Below are positions 55,989 through 64,000 of a DNA stretch of 64,000 nucleotides, in pieces. The position numbers were made by a program, and so were the translations under genes. Each line of letters starts with the position of its first letter. The first letter of the stretch is position 1. Under the pieces are notes generated by a model. That model worked only from the letters and a program-made list of their open reading frames with translations. It was not told where the DNA came from and did no database searches. The DNA lies in NCBI RefSeq assembly GCF_004362395.1, contig NZ_SNWE01000019.1, positions 1 through 64,000 of the forward strand, read 5' to 3'. The DNA comes from Salegentibacter sp. 24 (lineage in GTDB: Bacteria; Bacteroidota; Bacteroidia; Flavobacteriales; Flavobacteriaceae).

Positions 55989-57455
55989 TTACTTATTTAA
56001 TTGTGTCAAAAACTCGGTTACTATTTTTAGATCATCAAAATCATTGCGCTTACCATTGACTTCCTGGTAGGTCTCATGCCCTTTCCCGGCAATCAGGATA
56101 ATATCCCTTTCACCTGCTATTTGACAGGCGGTTTTAATAGCCTGTTTCCTACTTGTTACGGCCATGATTTTTTTGAAATTCTGTGGCTGCACTCCTGCTT
56201 CAACCTCTTCTATAATCTTCTCCGGATCTTCGGTCCTGGGGTTATCGCTGGTAAAAATCACCTTGGTACTTAAAGCCGAAGCGATATGTCCCATTTTTGG
56301 TCTTTTGGTTTTATCGCGATCTCCCCCGCAACCTACCACTGTTATCAGTTCTTCATTTTTTGTACGAATGCTATTAATGGTCTCCAGGACATTCTTTAAG
56401 GCATCCGGAGTATGGGCGTAGTCAACAATAGCAGTAATCTTCTGCTTTTCTGAAATGATATACTGAAACCTTCCGCTCACTGAATTTAATTCACTGATGA
56501 TTTTTAAACTTTCTATAGATTCCAGTCCTAAAAGTTCTGCCGTGGCATAAATAGCCAACACATTATAAGCATTGAAACTTCCAATCAGGCGTGTCCATAA
56601 TTCCTGGTCGTTTACCTTTAGCAATAATCCGGTGAAAGAATTTTCAAGGATTTGCGCTTTATAATCGGCGTAGGATTTTAAAGCGTAGGTATATTTTTGT
56701 GCTTTTGTATTTTGAAGCATCACCTGCCCGTTCTTATCATCGATATTTGTAAGGGCAAAGGCTGAAGCCGGCAACTCGTCAAAAAATCGCTTTTTCACAT
56801 CCCGGTATTGCGCAAAACTATCGTGATAATCTAAATGATCATGACTTAGATTTGTGAAAATTCCGCCAGCAAATTCCAAAGCTGTAGTCCTGTGCTGATC
56901 TATCCCATGAGAACTCACCTCCATAAAGCAAAATTCCACGCCCTCATCATTCATCTGCTTTAAATAATTATTGATCGTGATGGAATCTGGTGTAGTCCTT
57001 ACCGCATCAAAAGAATTTTCTGCAACCATCACTTTCACCGTAGAAAGTAATCCGACTTTAAAGCCTGCTTTTGTAAATAAATGATATAAAAGTGTGGCTA
57101 TCGTAGTTTTTCCGTTGGTGCCGGTAACCCCTATAAGCTTTAATTTTTCAGAGGGATTATCGTAATAGTTCGCAGCGATATAGGCTAAGGCCTGCTGGGT
57201 ATTTCCAACTTTAATATAGGTGACCCCATTTACGATTTCCTGCGGGAATTCTTCACAAATAACCGCAAGCGCTCCTTGATTGATGGCCTGGTTTATAAAC
57301 TCGTGACCATCTGATAGGCTTCCGCGAATAGCTACGAAAGCGTCGTTCAATTCCACTTTTCTTGAATCAAACTCAAGCTTATTGATAGTCACCGAAGTAT
57401 TTCCTACGACGGCATCGATTTTTACTTTATACAATATGTCTTTTAAGACTCTCAA
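55989..57455 (-). CDS. murE: UDP-MurNAc-tripeptide synthetase (meso-DAP-adding)
   Basis: A 488-residue Mur ligase that adds the third stem residue. The ATP loop is GTNGKTT (112-118). The substrate-selecting motif DNPR lies at 404-407, so meso-diaminopimelate rather than lysine is expected. The start codon is TTG at 57455, overlapping the ftsI stop codon as TTGA. No nearby ATG exists in frame. Confidence 0.96.
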   Translation of the reverse strand: MRVLKDILYKVKIDAVVGNTSVTINKLEFDSRKVELNDAFVAIRGSLSDGHEFINQAINQGALAVICEEFPQEIVNGVTYIKVGNTQQALAYIAANYYDNPSEKLKLIGVTGTNGKTTIATLLYHLFTKAGFKVGLLSTVKVMVAENSFDAVRTTPDSITINNYLKQMNDEGVEFCFMEVSSHGIDQHRTTALEFAGGIFTNLSHDHLDYHDSFAQYRDVKKRFFDELPASAFALTNIDDKNGQVMLQNTKAQKYTYALKSYADYKAQILENSFTGLLLKVNDQELWTRLIGSFNAYNVLAIYATAELLGLESIESLKIISELNSVSGRFQYIISEKQKITAIVDYAHTPDALKNVLETINSIRTKNEELITVVGCGGDRDKTKRPKMGHIASALSTKVIFTSDNPRTEDPEKIIEEVEAGVQPQNFKKIMAVTSRKQAIKTACQIAGERDIILIAGKGHETYQEVNGKRNDFDDLKIVTEFLTQLNK

Positions 57456-59443
57456 CCTATATTTAATTTTACTTGTTGGTTTGTTGCTATTTTTTGTCCT
57501 GCCGATATGGATTGCCCACTCACTCTCCCTGTTCCGCTAAAGTTCACTTTAAGGCCAAGGTTCTCTAATAGAGAAACGGCATCCATTGCCGGCATCCCGG
57601 TTACATCTGGCATAATCAGCTTTTCGTTTTCTATTTTAGCATAATAAGTTTCAAAATCCTTAGCGATCTTATCATCGGTAATTTCCAGGGAAGGCAACGT
57701 ATCCATTACCGGGGTATCGGTATAAATCTTTTGTGCAATTTTTTTAAAAACCGGTGCTGCAACAATATTCCCATAGTAGCCTTTGCTTTTATCCGGCTTG
57801 TGAATAATCACAATGCAGGAATATTTAGGATCTTCCGCAGGAAAGTAGCCTGCAAAAGAAGAAATATACCTTCCCGGTTCTATCCAGTATTCCACCTGGC
57901 AGGTACCGGTTTTACCGGCCATTGAAAAATTAGGCGTATAAATATTCGCCGCGGTGCCTCTCTCCACGGTATGCTGCATCATTGCTTGAAGCTTCTTAGC
58001 CGTCTCAGGAGAACAAATCCTTGGATTCATCACTTCCCGCTCCACTTTTAAAATGCTTTTATCCCACTCTTTAACCTCTTTTATAAACCTTGGCTTAACC
58101 ATTTCTCCGTCGTTGGCAATAGCATTATAAAAATTCAGGGTTTGTAAAGGCGTTAATGAAACTCCATAACCAAAAGCCATCCAGGGAAGACTCAGACCAC
58201 TCCAACGCTTATCTTTTGGATGCGGAATTTTGGGTTGCCCCTCACCTTTTATATCCAGCCCAATTTTTTGATTAAGGCCCATATCATATAGGCTATTCAC
58301 AAACTTTGCAGGGTTATCCTTATAACCTTGTGTTATTATTTTGGTAAAAGCTGTATTTGAGGAAAGCTCAAAGGCACGTGCGGCGGAAATTTTACCATAA
58401 CCTCCACGACGGGAATCCCTAACTGGTCTCCCATAAAATCTCACCACCCCGTTTTCCGTATCTATAACCGTACTGGTGTCTACTACATTATCTTCCAGGG
58501 CAGCGGTCATGGCCATCAGCTTAAATGTTGAGCCAGGCTCGTGCGATTCGTAAACCGCATAGTTTCTTTTTTCAAAATAAGTCCCGTCCGAGGTTCGGCC
58601 AAGATTAGACATTGCCTTGATTTCACCGGTTTTGGTCTCCATAACCACTACCGTCCCGTGATCGGCCTCAAAATATTCCAGTTGCTTTAGCAGTGCATGA
58701 TGGGCGATGTCCTGAATATTGACATCTATGGTGGAAATCACATCGTAGCCATCTTTAGGCTCTACCTCGTTATTATCGCTAATAGGTTTCCACTGGCCCT
58801 TGGCGATTTTTTGTTTGAGCCTCCGACCATCGGTTCCGCGTAAATAGGAGCTAAAGGCCCCTTCCAGACCAACTCGGGTAAAATATCCATTTTCATCCTG
58901 GCGTTCGTAGCCAACCGTTCGCTCTCCCATCTTGCCAAGGGGATGCTCCCGAACTGTTCTCTGCTCTACGATCATCCCACCTCTGTAGGTTCCCAGGTTA
59001 AACATAGGAAAGCCCTTTACCTTCATATATTCAGAATAGCCAAGATTGTGAGCTATCGATAAGTAACGTTGTCCGTTCGCCCTTGCCTGCCTTAAACGCT
59101 GAGACCAATAGGCGGCTGATTTACCCAACATTTCAGAAAGATTGTTGGAAAGCGGCATTATATTTTCCTGAAAATCTTTATCAGAAACAGTAACTGCATC
59201 AAACCTGATATCGTACTTAGGAACTGAAGTTGCCAAGAGGTTCCCGTTAGCATCGTATAAATTACCACGGCTGGCGGGAATTTTAAAACTTCGCACCGTC
59301 CTCTCCTCTGCAAGATTTCTATAATAATCACCTTCGACAAACTGAATATCGAGAAGTTTCACCCCCACCCCAACAGCGAAAATGAACATACAGGCCGCAA
59401 CCACGTATAATCTATTCAATATGCCTTTTTCAGATGTCGCCAT
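57452..59443 (-). CDS. ftsI: Septal penicillin-binding protein (FtsI/PBP3) with PASTA domain
   Basis: A 663-residue class B penicillin-binding protein, the septal transpeptidase. A membrane helix at about 13-32 is followed by the dimerisation domain, then the transpeptidase domain. Catalytic motifs are STFK (Ser305, Lys308), SSN (361-363) and KTGT (Lys511). A single C-terminal PASTA domain lies at about 603-663, as in PBPs that bind lipid II or muropeptides. It starts immediately after the ftsL-like stop codon with no gap and overlaps murE by 4 bases. Confidence 0.96.
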   Translation of the reverse strand: MATSEKGILNRLYVVAACMFIFAVGVGVKLLDIQFVEGDYYRNLAEERTVRSFKIPASRGNLYDANGNLLATSVPKYDIRFDAVTVSDKDFQENIMPLSNNLSEMLGKSAAYWSQRLRQARANGQRYLSIAHNLGYSEYMKVKGFPMFNLGTYRGGMIVEQRTVREHPLGKMGERTVGYERQDENGYFTRVGLEGAFSSYLRGTDGRRLKQKIAKGQWKPISDNNEVEPKDGYDVISTIDVNIQDIAHHALLKQLEYFEADHGTVVVMETKTGEIKAMSNLGRTSDGTYFEKRNYAVYESHEPGSTFKLMAMTAALEDNVVDTSTVIDTENGVVRFYGRPVRDSRRGGYGKISAARAFELSSNTAFTKIITQGYKDNPAKFVNSLYDMGLNQKIGLDIKGEGQPKIPHPKDKRWSGLSLPWMAFGYGVSLTPLQTLNFYNAIANDGEMVKPRFIKEVKEWDKSILKVEREVMNPRICSPETAKKLQAMMQHTVERGTAANIYTPNFSMAGKTGTCQVEYWIEPGRYISSFAGYFPAEDPKYSCIVIIHKPDKSKGYYGNIVAAPVFKKIAQKIYTDTPVMDTLPSLEITDDKIAKDFETYYAKIENEKLIMPDVTGMPAMDAVSLLENLGLKVNFSGTGRVSGQSISAGQKIATNQQVKLNIG

Positions 59444-59761
59444 TTATTCTTTTATCTTCACTTTTATTTTATAAGGTGGATTCTCGGAAGGAAGAATTCC
59501 CCTGCTTTTCATTTTTTGGGTGATCGTAGATTCCATTTTTAGCCTCATCAGTGCGGAACGCCTATCTACAAATTCACTTTTAAGCTCTCTTACTTCTTTA
59601 TGAAGGCTCGCTATTTTATGCACTTTACGCTCAGCACTATGGGAACTTGCAATCATAATGATCGCCAGGAACGTGCAAAAAACTATAAATCGCCAGTTGT
59701 TTACCGCATCTCTGCTAATAAGAAAATTAGCCCGTAGTATGTTGTAAAAACCTTTCTTCAT
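59444..59761 (-). CDS. ftsL: FtsL-like small divisome protein
   Basis: A 105-residue bitopic protein with a membrane helix at about 24-40 and a coiled-coil-prone segment (about 41-82) in the periplasm. Sequence similarity to FtsL is too weak to see directly, and identification rests on length, topology and the position between rsmH and ftsI, where FtsL is always found. Confidence 0.85.
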   Translation of the reverse strand: MKKGFYNILRANFLISRDAVNNWRFIVFCTFLAIIMIASSHSAERKVHKIASLHKEVRELKSEFVDRRSALMRLKMESTITQKMKSRGILPSENPPYKIKVKIKE

Positions 59762-59774
59762 ATCCCTTAAAAAA

Positions 59775-60671
59775 CTATAATTTTTTAGCCACTCTTAATT
59801 TGGCACTTCTGGCCCGGTTATTAGCTTTGATCTCTTCTGCCGAGGGCACTATCAGCCCGCCTGCCTTTTTAAAAGGAACCGAGATATTTCCGTAGAAATC
59901 TTTTTCGGGCTCACCTTCAAACAAACCACTTCTTATATAACGCTTAACCAACCTGTCTTCCAAAGAGTGATAGGAAATAAGACTAATCCTCCCATTTTTC
60001 ACCACCAGCTCCTGGGTTTGCATCAAAAATTCCTTTAAAGCTTCAATCTCCTGGTTCACTTCTATGCGAATCGCCTGGTAGATTTGCGCCAGGATTTTAT
60101 TCTCTTTCCCTTTAAAGAGATGCGGCTTCAACAAATCGTTTAATTCCTCGCTGCTCTCTATAGGCTTTTCCTTCCTGGCCTCAACAATTAAGCTTGCCAG
60201 CTTTGGTGCATTCTTTAAATCGGCATAATCGTAAAACAACATTTTAAGCTGTTCTTCCCTATATTCATTGATCACCTCGTAAGCACTCAGTTTACTCCCC
60301 TGGTTCATTCTCATATCCAGACGCGCATCAAAACGGGTGGAAAATCCTCTCTCTGCTTCATTAAACTGATGTGAGGAAACACCAAAATCTCCTAAAATCC
60401 CGTCAACCTGCTTCACCCCGTAAAACCTCAAAAACCTTTTCAGAAACCTGAAGTTTTCATGGATTAGCGTAAATCTGGGATCCGTTATCGTGTTTTGCAA
60501 AGCATCTTTATCCTGGTCAAAAGCAAAGAGCCTTCCATCCGGCCCAAGCCTGCTTAAAATCTCACGGGAATGCCCCCCGCCACCAAAGGTGACATCTACA
60601 TACACACCATCTTCCTTAACATTAAGGCCGTCAACTGATTCTTTTAATAATACCGGGTTATGATATTGCAT
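59775..60671 (-). CDS. rsmH: 16S rRNA (cytosine-1402 N4) methyltransferase
   Basis: A 298-residue SAM-dependent methyltransferase that modifies C1402 of 16S rRNA. The SAM motif DVTFGGGGHS lies at 26-35, and GILGDFGVSSHQF and SYHSLEDRLVKR are typical RsmH segments. The gene overlaps mraZ by 14 bases and lies 13 bases before the ftsL-like gene, the conserved mraZ-rsmH-ftsL order. Confidence 0.96.
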   Translation of the reverse strand: MQYHNPVLLKESVDGLNVKEDGVYVDVTFGGGGHSREILSRLGPDGRLFAFDQDKDALQNTITDPRFTLIHENFRFLKRFLRFYGVKQVDGILGDFGVSSHQFNEAERGFSTRFDARLDMRMNQGSKLSAYEVINEYREEQLKMLFYDYADLKNAPKLASLIVEARKEKPIESSEELNDLLKPHLFKGKENKILAQIYQAIRIEVNQEIEALKEFLMQTQELVVKNGRISLISYHSLEDRLVKRYIRSGLFEGEPEKDFYGNISVPFKKAGGLIVPSAEEIKANNRARSAKLRVAKKL

Positions 60672-61125
60672 CTAAATCATCGTTTCCCATTACTTCTTCA
60701 GCCAATTCCGCAAAATCATCTGAAGTCTCGTCTATGGTGTTTTCATATTTTTCCTTATCCCAGATCTCTATAATATTTACCGCGGAGGAAAGCACAACTT
60801 CTTTATTGATTCCGGCAAATCCCACAAGGTCCTTCGGGATTAAAAGCCTCCCATTGGAATCTACTTCCACCATTTTTACCCCGGCCTGAAACCGTCTGAT
60901 GAAATCATTGTTCTTCTTTTTAAAGCGATTAAGGCCGTTAATTTTTTGCATCAAAACATTCCATTCCTGCATTGGATACAACTCCAAACAAGCTTGAAAA
61001 ACCGAACGTTTTAATACAAAGCCCTCCTGCAACATAGGCGCAAGCTGCTTTTTTAATGCCGAAGGAACCATTAACCGGCCCTTGGCATCTGCTTTACATT
61101 CGTATGTTCCAATGAGATTTACCAC
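60658..61125 (-). CDS. mraZ: MraZ, regulator of the dcw operon
   Basis: A 155-residue DNA-binding protein with two SpoVT/AbrB-like repeats (about 1-50 and 75-125, the second starting at VEVDSNGRLLIPKDL). MraZ homologues bind short direct repeats before their own operon and control it. The start is GTG at 61125; an in-frame TAA lies 9 bases upstream. Three direct repeats that fit a MraZ box lie at 61161-61190. It is the first gene of the dcw cluster and overlaps rsmH by 14 bases. Confidence 0.96.
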   Translation of the reverse strand: MVNLIGTYECKADAKGRLMVPSALKKQLAPMLQEGFVLKRSVFQACLELYPMQEWNVLMQKINGLNRFKKKNNDFIRRFQAGVKMVEVDSNGRLLIPKDLVGFAGINKEVVLSSAVNIIEIWDKEKYENTIDETSDDFAELAEEVMGNDDLDAIS

Positions 61126-61143
61126 TTCAATACTTTATAGAGT

Positions 61144-61151
61144 CAAATATA
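61144..61151 (-). promoter_or_regulatory. Promoter -7 element of the dcw operon
   Basis: The minus strand reads TATATTTG, a full -7 consensus, 18 bases upstream of the mraZ GTG. Transcription would start near 61137. The -33 position falls in the MraZ-box repeats, so no separate TTG is visible. Confidence 0.65.
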
Positions 61152-61160
61152 TTGAAAAAA

Positions 61161-61190
61161 TTACCACATTTTACCACTTTCTACCACTTT
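61161..61190 (-). promoter_or_regulatory. MraZ box: three 10-bp direct repeats
   Basis: On the minus strand three successive 10-mers read AAAGTGGTAG, AAAGTGGTAA and AATGTGGTAA, with exact 10-bp spacing. Published MraZ sites are also 10-bp-spaced direct repeats: TGGGN repeats in E. coli and AAAGTG(T/G)NNN repeats in Mycoplasma gallisepticum. This array matches the latter form closely. It covers the -33 region of the promoter at 61144-61151, as expected for control by MraZ. Confidence 0.8.
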
Positions 61191-61372
61191 GTTGATAAGT
61201 TTCTCCCCTGTATTTAGCTGAAAGACTATCAAATAGCGCTATTTGTTTAGGTTTCAGAGGCTTGGTTTTTATTGTGCTTTTGGTGTTAAAAAATTTACAA
61301 TTCCGGGAAGAAATGCATTTCTTAAATGGCTTTGCTATTTCTTAAAAATGATTATACTTGTATTGAAATCGC

Positions 61373-61380
61373 TATATTTG
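61373..61380 (+). promoter_or_regulatory. Promoter -7 element of the alpha/beta hydrolase gene
   Basis: TATATTTG matches TAnnTTTG 25 bases upstream of the ATG at 61406. No -33 TTG at the proper distance is evident. The gap 61191-61372 holds nothing else that I recognise. Confidence 0.5.
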
Positions 61381-61405
61381 CGATTGCTAACCGCAAAGCC
61401 AATCA

Positions 61406-62173
61406 ATGAAGAATAATTTAAGGCAAGAGGGAAAGTTTACATACCTGGAGCAAGGAGAAGGGACCCCGATAGTTATTTTACACGGACTTATGGGCGGTTT
61501 AAGTAATTTTGACGGGGTTATAGATTATTTTCCAAAGCATGGTTATAAAGTGGTGATTCCTGAACTCCCCCTTTATTCCATGTCACTTCTTAAAACAAGT
61601 GTGCAGACTTTTGCTAAATATTTAAAAGAATTTGTAGATTTTAAGGGTTACGATAAAGTGATTTTGTTAGGCAATTCGCTTGGCGGACATATTGCTTTAC
61701 TGGCAACTAAATTATATCCTGAAATTATTCAGGGCCTGATAATTACTGGAAGCTCCGGACTTTATGAAAATTCCATGGGGGAGAGCTATCCTCGTCGCGG
61801 GGATTATGAATTTATCAAGAAAAAAGCCCAGGATGTTTTTTATGATCCCGAAATAGCCACCAAAGAAGTGGTTGACGAGGTTTATGAAACGGTAAGCGAT
61901 CGTAACAAACTCGTAAAAACCCTGGCTATTGCCAAGAGCGCCATTAGACATAATATGGCCCAGGATCTACCAAAAATGAAGACGCCTACATGTATTATTT
62001 GGGGGAAAGACGATAATGTTACTCCTCCTGAGGTGGCTGAAGATTTTCAGCGTTTACTTCCCGATGCCGATCTTTATTGGGTAGACAAATGCGGGCATGC
62101 CGCGATGATGGAACATCCTCATATATTCAATGAGTTGCTTCACGACTGGCTGAAGAAAAGAAATTTTAAATAA
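61406..62173 (+). CDS. Alpha/beta-fold hydrolase
   Basis: A 255-residue serine hydrolase of unknown substrate. The nucleophile elbow GNSLGGH lies at 89-95 (Ser91). Asp202 or Asp203 (WGKDDNVTPP) and His231 (CGHAAMMEHP) complete the triad. The oxyanion-hole motif LHGLMGG is near residue 25. The cap region (about 115-190) is helical. The gene is divergent from mraZ and 57 bases upstream of engB. Confidence 0.88.
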   Translation: MKNNLRQEGKFTYLEQGEGTPIVILHGLMGGLSNFDGVIDYFPKHGYKVVIPELPLYSMSLLKTSVQTFAKYLKEFVDFKGYDKVILLGNSLGGHIALLATKLYPEIIQGLIITGSSGLYENSMGESYPRRGDYEFIKKKAQDVFYDPEIATKEVVDEVYETVSDRNKLVKTLAIAKSAIRHNMAQDLPKMKTPTCIIWGKDDNVTPPEVAEDFQRLLPDADLYWVDKCGHAAMMEHPHIFNELLHDWLKKRNFK

Positions 62174-62230
62174 ACCCTCAGAAGGACCTCATCCAGTTCT
62201 GTTTCACAAATCAATTTTAAACTTAGTAGA

Positions 62231-62836
62231 ATGAAAATCAAGTCGGCTGAATTCGTGGTGAGCAATACTCGGGTAGACCAATGCCCTGAAAGCAAGCTCC
62301 CTGAATATGCTTTTATAGGCCGCAGTAATGTTGGAAAATCCTCTTTAATCAATATGCTTACCGGCAGGAAAGCACTGGCAAAAACTTCCGCAAAACCTGG
62401 GAAAACCCAACTTATCAATCATTTTTTGATCAATAAGAACTGGCACCTGGTTGATCTTCCCGGTTATGGATATGCAAAAGTTTCGAAATCTACTAAAAGA
62501 ACTTTTCAGAAATTTATCACCGCTTATTTTGAAAAGCGTAGGCAAATGGTTTGCGCCTTTGTACTTATAGACAGCCGGCACGAACTCCAACCTATAGATA
62601 TGGAGTTTATGCAGTGGCTTGGAGAGAACAATGTTCCTTTTTGTATCATTTTTACCAAAGCCGATAAAATGAAACCAAAAGCCCTGGAGAGAAATATTAA
62701 TTTTTACCAGGAGAAAATGCTTGAAAACTGGGAAGCAATGCCGGAATTCTTTATTAGCTCTGCAACCTCCAAATTGGGACAGGAGGAAATTCTGGATTAT
62801 ATTCAGGCTATTAATGTGGAATTGAATCAGGAATAG
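62231..62836 (+). CDS. engB: Ribosome-biogenesis GTPase EngB (YihA/YsxC)
   Basis: A 201-residue GTPase needed for assembly of the 50S ribosomal subunit. The G1 motif GRSNVGKSSL is at 30-39. G3 is DLPGYGYAKV and G4 is TKADKMK. The length matches EngB. It follows the hydrolase gene on the same strand. Confidence 0.96.
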   Translation: MKIKSAEFVVSNTRVDQCPESKLPEYAFIGRSNVGKSSLINMLTGRKALAKTSAKPGKTQLINHFLINKNWHLVDLPGYGYAKVSKSTKRTFQKFITAYFEKRRQMVCAFVLIDSRHELQPIDMEFMQWLGENNVPFCIIFTKADKMKPKALERNINFYQEKMLENWEAMPEFFISSATSKLGQEEILDYIQAINVELNQE

Positions 62837-62963
62837 GGAATGAAATATTCTCCTGATTTTTATTCTGACTCTTCTCCCATTTTAATATTTAGAGCCAACC
62901 AGATGCAACCTGTAGTATGATTTACAGCGAAGCAATCTTCAAATCTAACGCCACTTATAAGCT

Positions 62964-63323
62964 TTATAACCTTTCTTCAATTTGCCTAATGAGGTCCTCA
63001 GCATTTTGTAAGGTTTCTAATTCTTCAGTAGCGATAAAAATACCCATTTCGCCTTCATCCTCCCACAAAACGATCGGGAAACTATATTTATATCCGAATT
63101 TGGAAGCATATTGTTTTTGAAATTCATCAATATGTAGAAACTCCATGGCAGTCTCCGAGGCCTGCCTGTATGCCTTCCACCGGGAATTTTCAGAAAAGAC
63201 CCCGTGAGTAACCTTACAAATGCTACAGGCATAAGAGCTGGGTTTAATCAGTTTATGCAGTGCATCCAGGACCGTATGACGGGTCCCGGAATAGGCGTTA
63301 TATACAAAAATAAGTTTTTCCAA
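62964..63323 (-). CDS. Small conserved-looking CxxC protein next to gldC
   Basis: A 119-residue protein without a recognised function. It begins EKLIFVYNAYSG and contains CSIC (Cys33 and Cys36), a possible metal or disulfide motif. A second half with VLWEDEGEMGIFIA and a C-terminal helix follows. It starts at TTG 63323, in the same reading frame as gldC and separated from the gldC TAG stop by a single codon. The upstream stop forbids a longer start. I recall related proteins in flavobacteria, sometimes labelled 'GTPase', but I see no P-loop. Confidence 0.72.
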   Translation of the reverse strand: MEKLIFVYNAYSGTRHTVLDALHKLIKPSSYACSICKVTHGVFSENSRWKAYRQASETAMEFLHIDEFQKQYASKFGYKYSFPIVLWEDEGEMGIFIATEELETLQNAEDLIRQIEERL

Positions 63324-63326
63324 AAC

Positions 63327-63665
63327 CTACTTCTGAGTAATTTCAAGCTTCTCCGCAAAATAATCACAAAAATCTTTCATGGTCGCGGTCATTTTTTCAT
63401 CCTGGGTAGCACGGTTAAAAGTATCACTCATAGAAACCAGGGTTTGATGAAAGAATTTCTTCATCTCATCTACCGGCATATCTTTTGTCCATAGGTCTAT
63501 GCGAAGGGTTTCCTGAGTTTTACTGTCCCAAACCGAAAGCATTAAAGCCTTGGCGTCTTCTTTATGAACATTCCCATCCTGGGCACTCCAGGTGATTTCC
63601 TCGGGCACTCGATTTTCATCAGTGACCACTTCTATATTTATTTCTGATTTTTTAAATTCTGACAT
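63327..63665 (-). CDS. gldC: Gliding motility protein GldC
   Basis: A 112-residue protein that matches GldC of Flavobacterium, a factor needed for efficient gliding. The characteristic core is LRIDLWTKDMPVDEMKKFFH followed by SMSDTFNRATQDEKM. Its start codon shares one base with the gldB stop codon (TAATG), so the two are coupled. The CxxC protein follows in the same frame. Confidence 0.93.
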   Translation of the reverse strand: MSEFKKSEINIEVVTDENRVPEEITWSAQDGNVHKEDAKALMLSVWDSKTQETLRIDLWTKDMPVDEMKKFFHQTLVSMSDTFNRATQDEKMTATMKDFCDYFAEKLEITQK

Positions 63666-64000
63666 TACTTTCTTGGTTTAAAATTGGCTTTATTAAATAT
63701 CGTTTCAGCATCTGTTTCTATCATTTCCTTTACTGAGGCATTTGTTTTCTCCATATAACTGCGAACGATCTGCCAACCGATGTATTGCCCCAGCTTGGCA
63801 GGCGATTCAGCATCCAGTTGCAGATAGAATTTAGAAAAAGGCGCAGGATATAGAAACCTGGAATAAAGTTCGGTATCGGTATCAAAAAACAATTCATTTT
63901 CCACAAAATACCGCCACATTTGCGCTTCATTTTTTTGCGCCCATATGAATTCTTTTTCTGTATAACCTATTTTTTCAAAATCAGCTACCCCTGGAATCAA
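63665..64000 (-). CDS. gldB: Gliding motility lipoprotein GldB, C-terminal part (truncated by window end)
   Basis: The last 111 residues of GldB, a lipoprotein required for gliding in flavobacteria, which interacts with other Gld components. The visible part includes YTEKEFIWAQKNEAQMWRYF and GQYIGWQIVRSYM. The N terminus lies beyond the right edge of the window. It precedes gldC, as in Flavobacterium johnsoniae, which supports the assignment. Confidence 0.88.
   Translation of the reverse strand: MIPGVADFEKIGYTEKEFIWAQKNEAQMWRYFVENELFFDTDTELYSRFLYPAPFSKFYLQLDAESPAKLGQYIGWQIVRSYMEKTNASVKEMIETDAETIFNKANFKPRK

Overview
The window is a stretch of chromosome from a member of the Bacteroidetes, most likely a marine or soil Flavobacteriaceae. 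The evidence is the gliding genes gldB and gldC, a protein with a type IX secretion (type B) C-terminal domain, a SusC/SusD pair, a fused SecDF, an FtsZ with a very long C-terminal tail, and recurring promoter elements of the Bacteroidetes form TTG-N18-21-TAnnTTTG. Shine-Dalgarno sequences are mostly absent. MurE carries the DNPR motif, so the peptidoglycan is expected to contain meso-diaminopimelate. The genus cannot be fixed from the sequence alone.

Layout. Positions 1-3030 are AT-rich and look accessory: a small lipoprotein, a hipBA toxin-antitoxin operon with a candidate operator, and about 530 bases without a gene. They border two identical tRNA-Val(TAC) genes. Next is the energy-transduction operon exbB-exbD-tonB-folC (3387-6529, minus). 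It is followed by an amino-acid dehydrogenase, anmK, an acyl-CoA dehydrogenase and the glutamate synthase operon gltB-gltD. A type IX secreted protein, folE, cysS, a GNAT acetyltransferase that looks inserted, yidD, lgt and a DUF192 lipoprotein run to 23.2 kb. On the minus strand follow secDF, mdh, an outer-membrane-like protein, gyrB and asnB, then a DUF2911 protein (plus) and queE (minus).

From 34 to 40 kb there is an M14 zinc carboxypeptidase and a SusD/SusC outer-membrane uptake pair with no glycoside hydrolase nearby. From 40.3 to 45.3 kb (plus) there are two cell-wall peptidases (PBP4-type and LD-carboxypeptidase), a DUF853/YjgR-type ATPase, a lipoprotein and a 67-residue membrane protein.

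From 61.1 kb down to 45.4 kb (minus) lies a nearly complete division and cell-wall (dcw) cluster: mraZ-rsmH-ftsL-ftsI-murE-mraY-murD-ftsW-murG-murC-ftsQ-ftsA-ftsZ. MurF, MurB and Ddl are absent here. The cluster is preceded by three 10-bp direct repeats that match the known form of MraZ-binding boxes. Beyond it are an alpha/beta hydrolase and engB (plus), then a small CxxC protein, gldC and a truncated gldB (minus), which runs off the window end.

No IS element, CRISPR array, rRNA gene or phage was seen. The most unusual points are the MraZ-box array, the hipBA operator and terminal tryptophan, the single-codon in-frame gap between gldC and the CxxC protein, and the stem-loop-flanked GNAT gene between cysS and yidD.
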